Source: Sphaerosporella brunnea
Lineage: Eukaryota; Ascomycota; Pezizomycetes; Pezizales; Pyronemataceae
NCBI GenBank assembly: GCA_008704415.1
Contig: VXIS01000056.1
Span: 62,001-126,000 of the forward strand
DNA: 64,000 bases
Reading direction: 5' to 3'
Below, one piece after another: positions 47,613-59,877 of this stretch. The notes below the pieces were generated by a model. The model was given only the letters and a program-made list of their open reading frames with translations. It searched no databases and was not told the origin of the DNA. The translations under genes and the position numbers were made by a program. Numbering within the stretch: the first letter of the stretch is position 1; every line of letters begins with the position of its first letter.

Positions 47613-50583
47613 ATGTCCGACCTCTTCAATGCGGAGGCTGGTAACTCTGACGAGGACTCAATCGCGACTGACTCCACTGCCGAGAGTGTGGCGCAAGAAG
47701 GTGCCTCCTTTCCGGTTGAGGTCCTTCTCGCTGATAAATGGTCCCCTATTCGTAAAAAACAAGTGTACCTCGTCAAGTGGGAAGGATATCCGTTCCATCG
47801 ATGCACCTGGGAGCCCGCTTCATCTTTCGACAGTGAGACTAGGCAGCTCATTGAAGACTATAAGGAGCGCAAACGCAAAGGACAAACCGACTCGACAGTG
47901 GCTGACAAGTTCGAACGTGCCAAGAGTGAACACGAGGCGGCACAGGCGGAGCGTAAGGAACGCAGAAGGAAGAAGAGAGAGCGGAGGGTCCAGAGGCGTG
48001 GCCCGCCCGTTCCTACTCCACCTGCGCCTCAGAGAAGGCAGCCGAGGCGAAACCATGAAACGATCGTGAGAGATGCTCCCACGGGCAGAGGTAGGAGACA
48101 CAGCTCCGAAAGCCTCGCTGATCTCGCCATTGGTGACAACGAAGGTTTGAGTGAGGAATCCGGCGGGTTCGCTTCTGAATCTGAAGAGGATGAGGATGAG
48201 GATGTCCACGTTGCGCGACGTCGCAAACGTCCGGTCAAGAAAGCAAGGAGAGCTCCGGTAGAGAGCGACAGCGATGAAGGATCCGACTCGATGATGGAGG
48301 ATCTGTCTCGCAGGGCTAAACAGAAGAAGCTTGCCAAGGCTAACAATAGTCGCACCGAGGTCAAAGAGGAGCGGGACGGACAGCGTGGTGGACGAAAGCC
48401 TGCCAAATCTGTGCCTAAAAAGCGCGCGTTCAACAAATCGCCTTCTCCGATCGGTAGGAAACGTGCCGCTGTTGGGGATAAGACTGAGGCCAGTACCGCA
48501 GTTCCGACTCAAAATAAGCCGAAGGTGCAGAGGTACAATAACCTCTCGCATTGGAACGCTGCCATGAAAAAGTCTCATCGAGACAGAGCTCCTGCGGCTG
48601 AAGAGTTGAACTTAATCAATCTCGGAGACCGTGCTCGCACCGCAGTGGACACTATTCCGGGGCAGAAAGGATTTGGAGCGCCTCGCAAGGAATCCTTGGT
48701 TCAGCCACCTGCAGAGACTTCCAATCGTTCTTACGCAATAACCGGAAGAAGTGCGACTGGTCCAGGGTCAAAAGCGTCACAGACCCAAGTAAAGACTGAA
48801 AACCCATCTCATCAGCTGTCGACTCGAAGAACGCCACCTCCTTTCCCTGGTGCGGACATCATGGACATGGCTCTCGATGAGCCCCAGAAGCACACCCCAG
48901 GCCACCATGGCAAACGGATAGACGCTTTGGGCATTGCAGAACAGCCTCATCCAGAATTCTCACGAGAGGTTTTGTATGGTACTGCGGCCCATTCTCTAGG
49001 AGCCGTCATATTCACAGGCTTCAGTGTGGAGTTCCTGGCCATGGTGCGTGCAGTTCCTTTAGACAAGCTGTGGATATCGAAATCGTTGGAGAACCGGTAC
49101 ATTCGGGAGTATTTCGTACCTGTAAGTAAATTCTGTCAGCCCAAACATCTTTTGTCACATCCTTGCTATTGCCCTCAAATACCCATAATAAAGCAAAGTT
49201 CTGGATTGTGAAGCACGCAATATGAAAGTAGTCAAAGCCTTGAAGTGTGGGATTGAAAGGGTGTTGGATGCTTACTGACTTTGGCATAAGAGATACGGAA
49301 CCCCACAGGAGTATGTTGATATGGTGATCCCTGAACATGTCGATCCTAGTCCGTTCTTGAGAGTTCTCACAGTTATGAACGGCGCAGGGTTAATCGTTCA
49401 TAGCGGGTTCACCATGATGGTGTTTCAACCCACGAACGAGAGTCTTCGCGCGGCGTTCAAGACTCCGAATCAAAAGGTAAAGTCGCCACTTCGCGCGGTG
49501 CTGTACCCTCCCTTGGGAGTAGAGGCTCCATCGTATCCGATTGCTGGTCCGGTGATAATGCATCAGCCATTCGATGAAGGTTTTGACAACTACCTTCCTA
49601 ACCTCATGCACCGTTTGTTGGGCTGTTACGGAGATTTTCTTAAGAAGAGAATCCCGTCGGATCAACGCAGCTACTGCGTCACAATTTGCCCGGAAGGAGC
49701 AAAACCTGAGCGCTTGGAGCTCGAAAATGTCCTGCGCCTGCTTGGGCACAAAATCTTCAAGATCAATGATACCCCAGAAATGGAGAAGATGACCAAGGCC
49801 CGCAAGTTCACCGTGACCGTGCTGGTTCATTGCACGTTGCAACAGCAACTGCATATTTTGCCACACATCAAGACCTTGCGCAGACTGCCTGCCACGACCT
49901 TCCGATTTTTCGGAATGCAGCTGTCTCGCCCAGATACTGATCCTCGAGTGGACCGCCTTGTCAACATCGACACTCGATTCTGGTCGTTCGGAACGGCTAT
50001 CTTGATGACGCCCAAGTTTGTTCTCGAGAACATGGAAGCCGCTTGTCAGGTTCTTGGCTATCAGAAGAAGAAAGCCGGTTCAACCAAGTTGGTCCTCCCT
50101 GAGTTCATGGGGGAACGGCTACAGAAAACCGCCTTGGATAAACTTGGTCGAAATGGCGAAAAGGTCCTGAGGCTCTTATACGAACTTGAGAGTCGTATCA
50201 AGCACCTTGATGCCCGTTATCTTTCCGTAGATATTTCCGGACCTGTTCGCACCACCGAGTTGGAGCCTGGAGAGATCACCGGTCCTGGACCAACAGGCAC
50301 TGAGATTGATTGGATCGTGGACCGCTTCGCCTTCTTCCATCTCGAGCAGTGTGCCTCATTTCGTCGATTCATCATCTGTCATTCGGCTAGTGAAGAAGTG
50401 GCTGATGCCAAAGAACTCTTCCAGACGGTAAGTTTTGCTGTCTAGCGTCGCAGATAACGCGTGGAAAAACTGACCTTGTGTTCCTAGATCGACTTCATGG
50501 ATCCTGCCGCTGTGGTCCGCGAGTTGGGTCAGGGAAGCTCGAGGCAACCCCCGCCGGTCTCATTCACCATCCCTAGTAAATAA
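47613..50583 (+). CDS. Chromodomain protein with large C-terminal domain
   Basis: Probable heterochromatin reader. Exons: 47613-49121, then 49291 or 49309 to 50427, and 50488-50583, giving 913 or 907 aa. The chromodomain is at about 33-90 (FPVEVLLADKW, KKQVYLVKWEGYPFHRCTWEP), with the aromatic cage residues expected for methyl-lysine binding visible as Trp/Tyr positions. Residues 95-440 are basic and disordered, with KKRERRVQRR and several SR/SP blocks. The C-terminal 450 residues are ordered, with conserved-looking segments VDMVIPEHVDPSPFLRVLT, NLMHRLLGCYGDFLKKR and DWIVDRFAFFHLEQCASFRR. This layout recalls Chp1-like or HDAC-associated chromodomain proteins, but I cannot assign one. The first intron is long for this window. 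Its two candidate acceptors (AAG at 49290, CAG at 49308) both keep the frame. Confidence 0.85.
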
Positions 50584-53534
50584 GCTAGGGTCAAGGAAAT
50601 CCTGCGCCTTCGAAGAGTAACGATTCCAGTTTTCTGGTACTCTTCATCCTTTTCTTTGTCTGTACAAGGTTTAGCATGGCGTTGTCAGGGGCTTTGCGGG
50701 ATTTTCATCAAATCATGATATGATGTCTTTTCATTGTCTTTTTTCTGTACGATTGGGAGTCGGGTGCATTTGTTCTGTAGGGCTGGGAGTTGGGCATCCA
50801 TCTGTCTCTGTTTGCTTTTCTATGGAAATTACTGGCGTCTGGCTGGCGTTTTTCTGTCCTTGCTGTGCTTTTGTTCTTTTTCTGGGTTTAAGATCAACGG
50901 GTTTTGACATGCCCAAATGAACGTGGCGACTTACGGCGACGTTGAGTAATAGCGTGAGCAACTGTCTCTGCAGATCATGAAATGCAGGTATGTTACCATC
51001 TTAACCACTGGCTTTGAACCAATGATTAACGATAGGTAGAGTATCGCTGTCTCAGAGGCTCTTCTTCATGGCCCTGAGCAACATCTTTATTTCCACAAGT
51101 CAGCCTCTGGTGATATTTTGGATGGATCTGGATCATGACAACTTACGACGGTTGATTCGTCTTGGACCATCGCTCGGCACCGATCATTCGAACTCCGAGT
51201 CTTACTTCTCGAGATTTTGGATCGAGCAAAGCTGAATGGATAGATCGCGACTCGCAATCTTCCAGATGCTTCTCCTGCTTGCTAGCCCGCTGTTTTCTTC
51301 TGCTGCGACAGCCATCGTTAGTATCTCCATATTGCTATCTGGGAGAAAAGACTGAACATACTGAATCGCCGAGTGTGCGCGGTGGAAAATATCAGGGAGG
51401 ATGAGTCGACGGAAGTGCACGCAGCCTAATGAAGGGGTTGAGTCGTTGAATACGCGCGCTGCAAATATGAAGGAGAAAGACGCCACTTGACACCCCTCGG
51501 AATGCCGAAGAGTTATGTTTGCAATGGAAAAGGGGATACCCTCCCCCCTCTCGTGAAGAGGGGGGAGGAGAAAGGGTTATTGGTATAGGGCGAAAGCTTT
51601 AGTGGTGGTTGCGGGAGGTAGCCGAGTAAAATGTTAGTGATGGTATTTCTGGGGTTGGTGGGAGTAACGAGGAGGAGGGTGCGAGGAGGAGGGTGCGAGG
51701 AGGAGGGTGCGGGATTGGGAATCATGGAGTTCACTCGAAGTGGTAAATTACCTTTTTTGAATTGGTGAGTTGGATGGCAAGTGAGTCTGAGAAAGAGAAA
51801 CTTGGATCGAGGTGCAGCCTTCGACGCTATCTTTTGACAAGAAACAAACCTCGTTTGTGTGTATGTGTTATCAATCCGGTTTATTGTCTAGCATGCAACC
51901 TGAAGATATTAGGTATGGCAGACGTATCCTGTTGCCGCCACATTGAAGTCATCTCACGCATCAACTGCGGTCACCGTGAATACCAAATAGAAAGAACAAA
52001 GGAAAGAGACAGGCCTCGAGCACGAAAACTGCCATGGCCTCGGTTGTTGATCATGAGGGAGGTTGCTGATGATGGGACATTGAATGTTGATGCGGCTATC
52101 CGATAGAAAGAATATTTATTTGCTATTAGAGTGCACTTGTCGGCTCGGATGTGGTGTGCCTTACCTATGGGCCACTCTACTCGACGAGATTACCCGCCTT
52201 CACTCACGATCACTCTTCAATCGAGTCAGAATCTGTGATAGAATCATGTGAAGCTTGGCAGCGACAAATACCCGCAAAAAGCCATGCGGTATAAAGTACC
52301 AAGAACCAAACAGGCAGCCCAGATGCAAGTGTTTTCTTGAGTTTTGTACTCGGCGATGTGATTCGCATTGATGTCCACCACAGCTACCTAGTGCTGGGAT
52401 GTGGTCGGCGGCGTGTTGGAACTGCCCAATTGAAACTTGTAGGTAGCCCCGCGCGCGCTGCAGCCTCATGTGCGCAGAAGCAATAAACTTCCGCGTGAAA
52501 CATCAGATGGAAGCTGGATCGCCGCTTTGAACCGGTATGCGTGAGTCCCGCCAGCAGCCCCACTAGGAAGCATGTATGTTGGAGTTGACGGTCAATGACA
52601 CAGAGATGTTCGCCTGATGACCGCGCAAGTGCACTTGCCACCACCACCTACCTATCATTGCATGGCCATCGGGCCCCACGCGATGAGCTCAGGCAAGGTG
52701 GAAGTCGAGAAATTCCTCGCAGCAACCCGATCTCGCCTCCACGGCCATTTTTTTCATGTGGGGTCGGAGGTGGGAGGGACCCTGGCTGGGAAGCTGTAAA
52801 GTGCTGTTGTGGGGTTGAACGGAATCGGACCCAATTGGACGGTTTCTCCGCAAAATGGCTTGCGCCGTCTGCTGTTGCTTCTGCTTCTGGCGGCAATTCT
52901 TGCGTCGGAAAGAATGTGCTGCAGGTTTCGGGGGTGGGGGGAGACAACTTTGAGGCGGCGCGGTGCGTATAACACAAACTTGCTGGTGTTCCTGAACAGA
53001 CATGTCGGCTCTATCGATACATTCTTGTAGTTCTCTTCTCTGTGTCTATCTGTCTTCCCTTTCTCCACGCGTTCCGTAGCCGTAGATCATCCGATGGGTC
53101 ACATGATGGGGGGCCCCGGTTGTACTTGCCCGAACCAACTCCCGTTGGGTCGGAGAAGCTGTTGCGGTTTATCAAGCCCGGCACTCTCTCTCTTTCGGTT
53201 CTGCCGTTGCGCAAGCTACTAATAGGACCTCCGAGAGAGCTAGCTGGCTGCGTCCATCCATTCTCAATTGTGCATAGAGTAGCAGTAGTCCACCACGGCC
53301 GTCTCTTCCCATCCCGCCGAAATCCCTCTCCTCCTCCTCCTCCTCCTCCCCTCCTCCTCCGCCGCCGCACCAGCTGCTTGTCTGCTAACTCCTACATACC
53401 ATTCCGCGGGAGACAAGTCAAGCAGTAGCTCCCCTAGCATTCTAGCTGGAATTCCTCACGCCCACCCTCAGTCTCTTCTTTTCTCCAATTCCTGTTCTTT
53501 TTCCTGCCAGAGGTGCTATATACAATTTGCAACA
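50584..53534. other. 3-kb intergenic region, no gene seen
   Basis: No convincing coding signal on either strand. It has a 14-bp tandem (AGGAGGAGGGTGCG, three copies) at about 51669-51711 and CTC/TCC repeats at about 53325-53360. Its right part is the amine oxidase promoter. Confidence 0.5.
51669..51711. repeat. 14-bp tandem repeat, three copies
   Basis: The unit AGGAGGAGGGTGCG is repeated three times in non-coding DNA. Confidence 0.85.
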
Positions 53535-56196
53535 ATGAGAGCTGACAGCGTTCGGCCCCGGAGCCCTGTTACACACGCTCTCTCGAGCTCGGACAAGCTC
53601 AACATACGATTGTCAACGCAGCCACCTCGCGCCCCACCACACCCCCTGGAACAGCTTTCAATCGAGGAGATACACGCAGCCCGGGGGATCGTCCAGAATG
53701 CACGCTTGGCATCATCATCAACATCATCAGCCTTACCGGCAGTCTCAATCATATACCGCAACATCACGCTGGAGGAACCGGCCAAAGCATTGCTAGTACC
53801 GTTCTTGAAGGCAGAGCACGCGGGGACACTCAATGCTAGGACTGAGAGGCCGCCGCGGCTGGCAAGGGTGCTGTACGATGTTGTTGGGGAGGATAAGTCC
53901 ATGGATCTCTGGGAGTCCGTTGTCAATGTTGTTGCTGGAACGGAAGTTTCTTATGAAGTTGTGGATAAGCGCTTTCATTTCCCGTTGTCTGCGTGAGTAC
54001 TTAGTATCTACCCGCTATGCTTCTGGGATATAATTGCTAGGTCAACACCGATGCTAATTCCCATCAGAGATGAGATCGAGCTCTTTCCGCAATTGACAAT
54101 GGCCTCACCATTATTTAAGGAGGCCCTGGCGGAGCTCACCTTGCCAAAGAATGTCCACATCGTCATCGACCCGTGGATGTACGGCGGTTGGGAAAATGCA
54201 AATGAGATTAGTCCTCGGTATATGCAGGGCTTGGTATACGCCCGCGATCCAGAGACTAACAATCCTGACTCCAATCACTATGCATTCCCGCTTCCACTAA
54301 TTCCGGTCATGGACATGAAGACGCAGCAAATCATCCGAGTGGATCGATTGGCTACGGGAGGGACTGAGGATGGACTGAAAGGCGGTACCGGGCCTAAAGA
54401 TGCACTTGCCCATTGCCGGGCTGCGGAGTACATACCTGAGCTGGTGGATGGAGGATTGCGGCAGGACCTCAAACCTTTGAATATCTCTCAGCCTTTCGGT
54501 CCGTCGTTTACTGTTACGAACAATTCGCTGGTGGAATGGCAGAAATGGAGGTTCGAGCCCTGGGATATTGGCTGGAGGTCCCATTGTTGACAAATGTTTG
54601 TGCAAGATTCCGGGTTGGCTTCAACAATAGAGAAGGGGCTGTCATTCACGATTTGGTAACACTCAATCAGAAATACCTGCATCGAGAGCCACCATGCTGA
54701 TTGGTATTCCCAGTGGTATGACGGAAGAAGCGTCCTATATCGTCTAAGTTTCAGTGAAATGGCAGTGCCATACGGCGATCCAAGACCACCATATCATCGA
54801 AAGCAAGCGTTCGATTTTGGCGATGGGGGTGCCGGCAGGGCGGCCAACAATCTTGAGCTTGGATGCGATTGCTTGGGATTGATCAAGGTATGGCTTGCCT
54901 CGGCCTTTTTCACGGATAGCCTCTAAGATCAACTGCTGTCAGTACTTCGATGCAGTGATGAACGATTCCGCGGGCAACGGAATCATCTCCAAGAATGTTG
55001 TCTGCATGCATGAGGAAGATGATGGCATTCTCTGGAAACATACCAACTACCGTACCGGCCGAGCAGTGGTGACCCGTAACCGCAAACTAGTAGTCCAGTT
55101 CATCATCACACTAGCAAATTACGAATACATCTTTGCGTTCAATTTTGACCAGGCTGGAGGAATAATGGTGGAGACGCGGGCCACTGGTATCGTCAGCACT
55201 GTACCCATCGACCCAGGAAAAACGAGTTCATGGGGCAATGTTGTCAGTCCAGGTGTTTTGGCCCAGAACCACCAGCACATTTTCAATCTACGCATAGACC
55301 CTGCCATTGATGGACATCGGAATACCCTGATACAAGAAGAATCGCATCCCATTCCTTTCACGCCGGAACTGAATCCATACGGACACGGGTATGAGGTCCA
55401 CCAAGTAGTTCTGGACACATCTTGCGGAGTAAATGCAGCACCAGAAAAAGGGCGGCTGTTCAAGATTGTCAATCCGAACATAAAAAACCCCATCAGTGGA
55501 AGGCCGGTGGGATACAAATTTGTGCCATCGCCAACACAGCTCACGCTCGCACACCCGGATAGCATTATGGCGAAACGAATGGGATATGCAAGCCATCACG
55601 TTTGGGTCACCAAATACCGCGACGGAGAGCTCTGGGCTTCCGGCAGATTCACGAACCAGAGCTCAGTTGAGGTACATTTTCCATTTTCCAGGTCTGTTTG
55701 GATGCTAACAGCCGGAGCAGTTTGGCGGCCTGAAGGATATGGCGGACCGCAAAGATACTGTTGAGAACGAAGATATCGTGGTCTGGCACTCCTTCGGTCT
55801 GACACATAACCCCAGGATAGAAGGTCAGCCTGCAGCATCCTTATCCATACGTAGTCACTCGGCTAACTTATTTTCGCTCGCACAACAGATTGGCCTGTCA
55901 TGTATGCAGCCCTGTCATTGAACACCGTCACATTTCGGTTGCGCGATTTGCTGACCACCCTCGCATTCAGGCCGGTTGAAACACATCAGATTCACCTGAA
56001 GCCATCAGATTTCTTCACCCGTAACCCCGCCATCGATGTGCCCTCGTCCAGGAACATGACGTCCAAACTCCATAATTCGGAAACGCCGTCACCTCAGAGG
56101 GTGAAAGGATATGCAGCCCCTGATGTGGAACATCGCAAGATCGGAAAGGCCGATGAGAGGAACGGCCAGCAGCAGATAAGAGCCTGCTGCATGTAG
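53535..56196 (+). CDS. Copper amine oxidase (TPQ-dependent)
   Basis: Oxidises primary amines to aldehydes, releasing H2O2 and ammonia; fungal forms let cells use amines as nitrogen source. Eight exons: 53535-53992, 54068-54550, 54607-54655, 54714-54887, 54943-55671, 55721-55823, 55889-55901 and 55971-56196, giving 744 aa. The TPQ precursor is Tyr448 in LANYEY, the catalytic base Asp391 in YFDAV, and the copper ligands His498, His500 (NHQH) and His660 (THNPR). Conserved blocks EWQKWRFRVGFN, YRLSFSEMAVPYGDP and DWPVMPVETHQIHLKP are all recovered only by splicing. Exon 7 is just 13 nt. Intron 2 (54551-54606) has an unusual GTTCGA/AAG pair. No signal peptide or C-terminal SKL is present, so the enzyme is probably cytosolic. 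Confidence 0.92.
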
Positions 56197-57568
56197 GGTA
56201 TCGAGTATTTCCCTATTTTTCTTGACTTGCCTGGGTGGGTTTTTTGGAATTATTATATCATTCATACTTGCTTGCATAAACATACATGAGGTCGTTTGGT
56301 TTTTTTTTTTTTTTTTCTTTATTTTTGCGTTCGGAGGCCGTTTGCGACGTTTATTTTTGTTCTTTGCTTGTTAGCACCCGTTTGCTTGGTGCCTATGACG
56401 ATGTGTTATGCCGTGCCGCGGCGGCTTGTGCTGGATTGGGCGCAACCGCTCGAGGTCACTTGTTTGTTTGCAGGAGGGACTGCAGGGCTACCTAGATGGA
56501 GCTAACGAACGAACTGTCTACCCGCCGCCTGCCTGCCTTATGATGTGAATCCCGGATCCTGAAAATCCCAAAAGTCCGGGAACCAGTAAAGTACACGGTC
56601 TGTGCGTTTTGGGAAGCTGTAACCCCGGCCCCGCTATTAGACACTTATTGTTTACCCACTAGTTCGTGGGGTGGGTTGAGATTTGACCTCATATTCTACT
56701 ACTATGCGAAGAGGTCATGTGGAGGTGCGCGGATGAGACAGATGTGCGCGTGCGGGGAGGAAGGGGGGGGAGGGGTTAAGGTGCTTACGTGGGATGCGGG
56801 TGCATTAGTCGTCACTCGTGGAGGGGGGAGGCATTTTGGTGGTGGCGGTGCGGGAAGAAATGGGCGTGATTTTGGACTTAGCCAGTGTTTTGTCAAAAGT
56901 GATATTCTCCCTTTCTCCCACGGGAAAGATGACACGGAGGCGTGTGGGGTTTGGATACTGTGCGCTTTCTTTCCAGTTGTCGCAGGACTAAGGACGGCGG
57001 TGGCTACCGGAGAGAAACAACTTGGCTTCATCAGCTGGTGTTGGTGTTGGTGTTGGAGTAGCTCGGGAGGTGGCTTTTTTTTGGTGCAATGACGGAGTAT
57101 CACTCGGTCTCAGTTGAGTGTACGGCTTCTCGAAATCGGTTAAGGCGGGCTTGCACTGACTTGGCTTGGCTTGACTGGACACGGGTATTTTACTGAGATG
57201 ACACTGTTCTCTGGCCGTACGTTGGGGAAGCAGGGGAGAGATTACTTGTGGGTTTCTTGAGTTTGTAGCTGGGCATATCCATGATGGGTGTAAACTGAGG
57301 GCTGACCAGGGCTGCTGAAGACTCGATGTTGAGGATGAATGGGTTGATGGCTGTTTGTTGTTGATGGCTAAATGATTTACTCTTTGGATTTTACCACGGT
57401 GAGATGTGTGGCTGATATGTAGAGTAGACTTCTGCGTCCGTGTTGCTTTCGGATGGTGGGTGATTTGACATTACCGCCTGATACATACCGGAACTCAAAG
57501 CAGAACAAGTGAATCCTCTCTGCTGATACGTGAAAACGCCAAACTCCATCCGAAGCAAGCAGTACGAT
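56197..57568. other. Intergenic between convergent amine oxidase and SWIM-finger genes
   Basis: No gene seen. It carries a T-run near 56300-56316 and G-rich tracts near 56755-56850. A 138-codon open frame at 56676 has G-rich, low-complexity content and is not believed. Confidence 0.5.
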
Positions 57569-58198
57569 CTATTCCCACAGCACGGCCAACTCAGCCATGC
57601 GCTTCTGGTCCGCCGTCTCCTCCACCAAGAAGCGTTCAAACATCTTACAATTCTCGGCCAGCACGCAGGCAATGATATGCTTGCACACAGGAGGCGGACC
57701 ATCGCCCAACGAGAGCGCGCCCCAAAGCGCCGTCATCTCTTCCTGCCCCCCGCTTGGTGGCAGCGCGTTGATAGCCGCAAAGGTAAAGCTCGCGCAAGTA
57801 CAGTTCCAAGCGCTGGTGCGCACCTCGTAGCGCGGGGTGCTGGACGTCTTGAACCTGCTACCCGAGGGCGACGCGGAGCGGACGTAGTACACGCATTGCT
57901 TTGCGTTCTCGCTTGCGGGCGTGACTCGTGTGACCAGTCGTCGGTCGAGAAGGTCTAGGGCCGGCAGGAAGGCGTGCGGGAGGAGACAGTGGAGGGTTAG
58001 TAGCGACTGTTGTTGATGAGGGGGAAGGCTGTTGAGGAGTTGATCAGCACGCACGCCTGCCTGGGAGGAGGCAGAGGAGGAGGAGGCGGAGGAGGAAGGT
58101 GTCGGAGAAGCGGTCGGCTCGGCTTTTGCCAGTTGCGAGATGAGGCCAGAGAGCAACTCGCGGCTGGTCGGGAGCGAGATGAGGGGTTGGGAGGCCAT
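57569..58198 (-). CDS. SWIM-type zinc finger protein, Sws1/ZSWIM7-like
   Basis: Likely member of the Shu-complex family that helps Rad51 paralogs in homologous recombination. 209 aa, one exon, start at 58198 (MASQPLISLP). The signature is the Sws1 form of the SWIM motif, C-x-C...C-x-H-x-x-A: Cys133 and Cys135 (WNCTCASFTF) and Cys172 and His174 (PVCKHIIACVL). The spacer between the halves is 36 residues. The N-terminus is Ser-rich and disordered. The open frame continues upstream of this ATG, but that part is GC-rich leader overlapping the divergent lipase side. The identification rests on the C-x-H-x-x-A match and small size; other SWIM proteins are possible. It shares a 544-bp divergent promoter with the lipase. 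Confidence 0.75.
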   Translation of the reverse strand: MASQPLISLPTSRELLSGLISQLAKAEPTASPTPSSSASSSSASSQAGVRADQLLNSLPPHQQQSLLTLHCLLPHAFLPALDLLDRRLVTRVTPASENAKQCVYYVRSASPSGSRFKTSSTPRYEVRTSAWNCTCASFTFAAINALPPSGGQEEMTALWGALSLGDGPPPVCKHIIACVLAENCKMFERFLVEETADQKRMAELAVLWE

Positions 58199-58742
58199 TG
58201 CAAAGCGAGATTTGGGGGGGGAGACGCGGTTATATGTAATTGACGGGGTGCGGTTGCGGCCAATGGCGGGGCACGCGCTGCTCTCCACGTTTTCCAGGGT
58301 TTGGGTTTGGTCCGTGCACGCACCCGCTGCGCACTCTGATAGGCGCGTTGTCTCACTCACGCATTCTCCCTCCCTTCCACTGCATCTGCTTTGTTTGTTT
58401 CTATGTCCCCCAGAGACCCCTGAGGAGAAACACGGATGCCTGGACTTCTTGTGGAGAAGTTGGACCAGCAGAAAATGCACAGCATCCAACACGTCGCTCT
58501 CTCCGGCCTCTTCGGCCTCTTCGGCAATCAATATTGTGGATACCGCCCGGTCGAGCAGCGATGGGGGCCATATTAAGTACAGGCCAGGCACCACTCTCTA
58601 TCCAGCGTCCTCGTCGCCTAAGCTGAGCGTGTCCCTTCATTAGCATCTTCGTCCAATCCACTTTCTTTTCATCTGGGCCAAGTCCCAGCGTCTCTCTTTT
58701 TGTGTCGATTCCCTACTTCTTGTTTGGTCTTGCGGATATCAA
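58199..58742. promoter_or_regulatory. Divergent promoter of SWIM-finger and lipase genes
   Basis: These 544 bp lie between two divergent start codons. They hold short CT-rich stretches near the lipase start (TCTCTCTTTTTG) but no clear binding motif. Confidence 0.45.
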
Positions 58743-59877
58743 ATGGTGTCAGCGCGACGCCTCGTGAGCGTAGGGCTGCTGATGACTGCGGCGGGTGTGA
58801 CTGCTCGCCCAATGCCGGAGCCCTTTGACATTGGTGGGCTCTGGGACGATATCAAAGGAGGTGTGAACAACCTCGTCGACAAGACCAAGAATGCCCTATT
58901 CCCGTCCACCATCAGTGGCAGTACGTGCATTACCTCTCCGCGTCACACGGACCTGCACTGCATGATGAGCTGACGCCACGCCCAGCTCTGTCACCCCGCC
59001 TTCTGCCCGATTTCACCTACTTTGCAGAGTTCTCTGCGGCCGCCTACTGCGATTCCAACTATGCCGTCAACACGGAGGTTGGCTGCAGCAAAAATATCTG
59101 CCCCACAGTCTCCAAGAACTCTGTCAAAACCATCGTCGAGTTCTCAGAGTGCGTATACACATCCCACTTTCTTTCTTTTATCACAATCAACGGGCTGAGT
59201 CCCCCCCAAGAGGCTTTGCAGACACAACCGGCCTCATTGCCCGCGATGACACCACCAAAACCATAGTCCTAGCCTTCCGCGGCTCCCACAGCGTGCGCAA
59301 CTGGCTCACCAACCTCGCGGCGTCAATGGTGAGGCTCTCCTGGTGCAGCGGCTGCAAGATCCACGAGGGCTTCTACTCGGCCTACCAGGACGAAGCAGAC
59401 GTCATCATACCCGCACTCACCGCTCTGCGGAAGCAATATCCCAGCTACAAGGTGGTGGCCACCGGTCACTCCCTAGGCGGAGCATTGGCGCAGATCGCAG
59501 CCACGGACCTCCGGATGAGAGGGTTTGAGGTTACAACCTACACCTACGGGTCTCCACGCATCGGCAACGAAAATTTGTGCAAGTTCATGTCGGACGCCGG
59601 GACCAACTACCGCGTCACGCATACGGACGATCCGGTCCCGAGACTACCGCTGATGCTGATGGGGTACCAGCACGTTTCGCCCGAGTACCATATCAAAACG
59701 GACGGCATCGGTGCTGCGGGCATCGATGTTCTGAAAGGGTACATTAATTTCGGCGGTAACACTGCCGATGATGGTCTTATTTCTGTCGATATCCTCGCGC
59801 ATCTGCATTATCTCATCACGGCGGGTATTGCGGATTGTGCTGGCACGGAGTTTGAGATTAGGAAGATGCTGGAATAG
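58743..59877 (+). CDS. Secreted class 3 lipase
   Basis: Extracellular triacylglycerol or feruloyl-type esterase with alpha/beta-hydrolase fold, close to Thermomyces lipase. Exons: 58743-58920, 58986-59148 and 59211-59877, giving 335 aa. The introns are 65 nt (GTACGT/CCCAG with a GCTGAC branch) and 62 nt (GTGCGT/AAG). The first acceptor was chosen because it restores LLPDFTYFAEFSAAAYC. A signal peptide is present at 1-21 (LVSVGLLMTAAGVTARP). The catalytic triad is Ser201 in GHSLGG, Asp254 in THTDDPVPRLP and His311 in AHLHYL. Cysteines at 81, 93, 98, 159 and 162 (WCSGC) fit family disulphides. The second acceptor is an AAG, but it is fixed by the motif EGFADTTGLIARDD. Confidence 0.92.

Noticed and set aside
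56176..56196. C-terminal RACCM as a possible prenylation signal of the amine oxidase
   Set aside because: A CaaX box needs Cys at the fourth position from the end; here that residue is Ala.
59028..59030. Alternative lipase acceptor at 59027
   Set aside because: It is in frame but deletes PDFTYFAE, which aligns with the conserved start of the lipase core. The acceptor at 58985 gives a normal 65-nt intron and keeps it.
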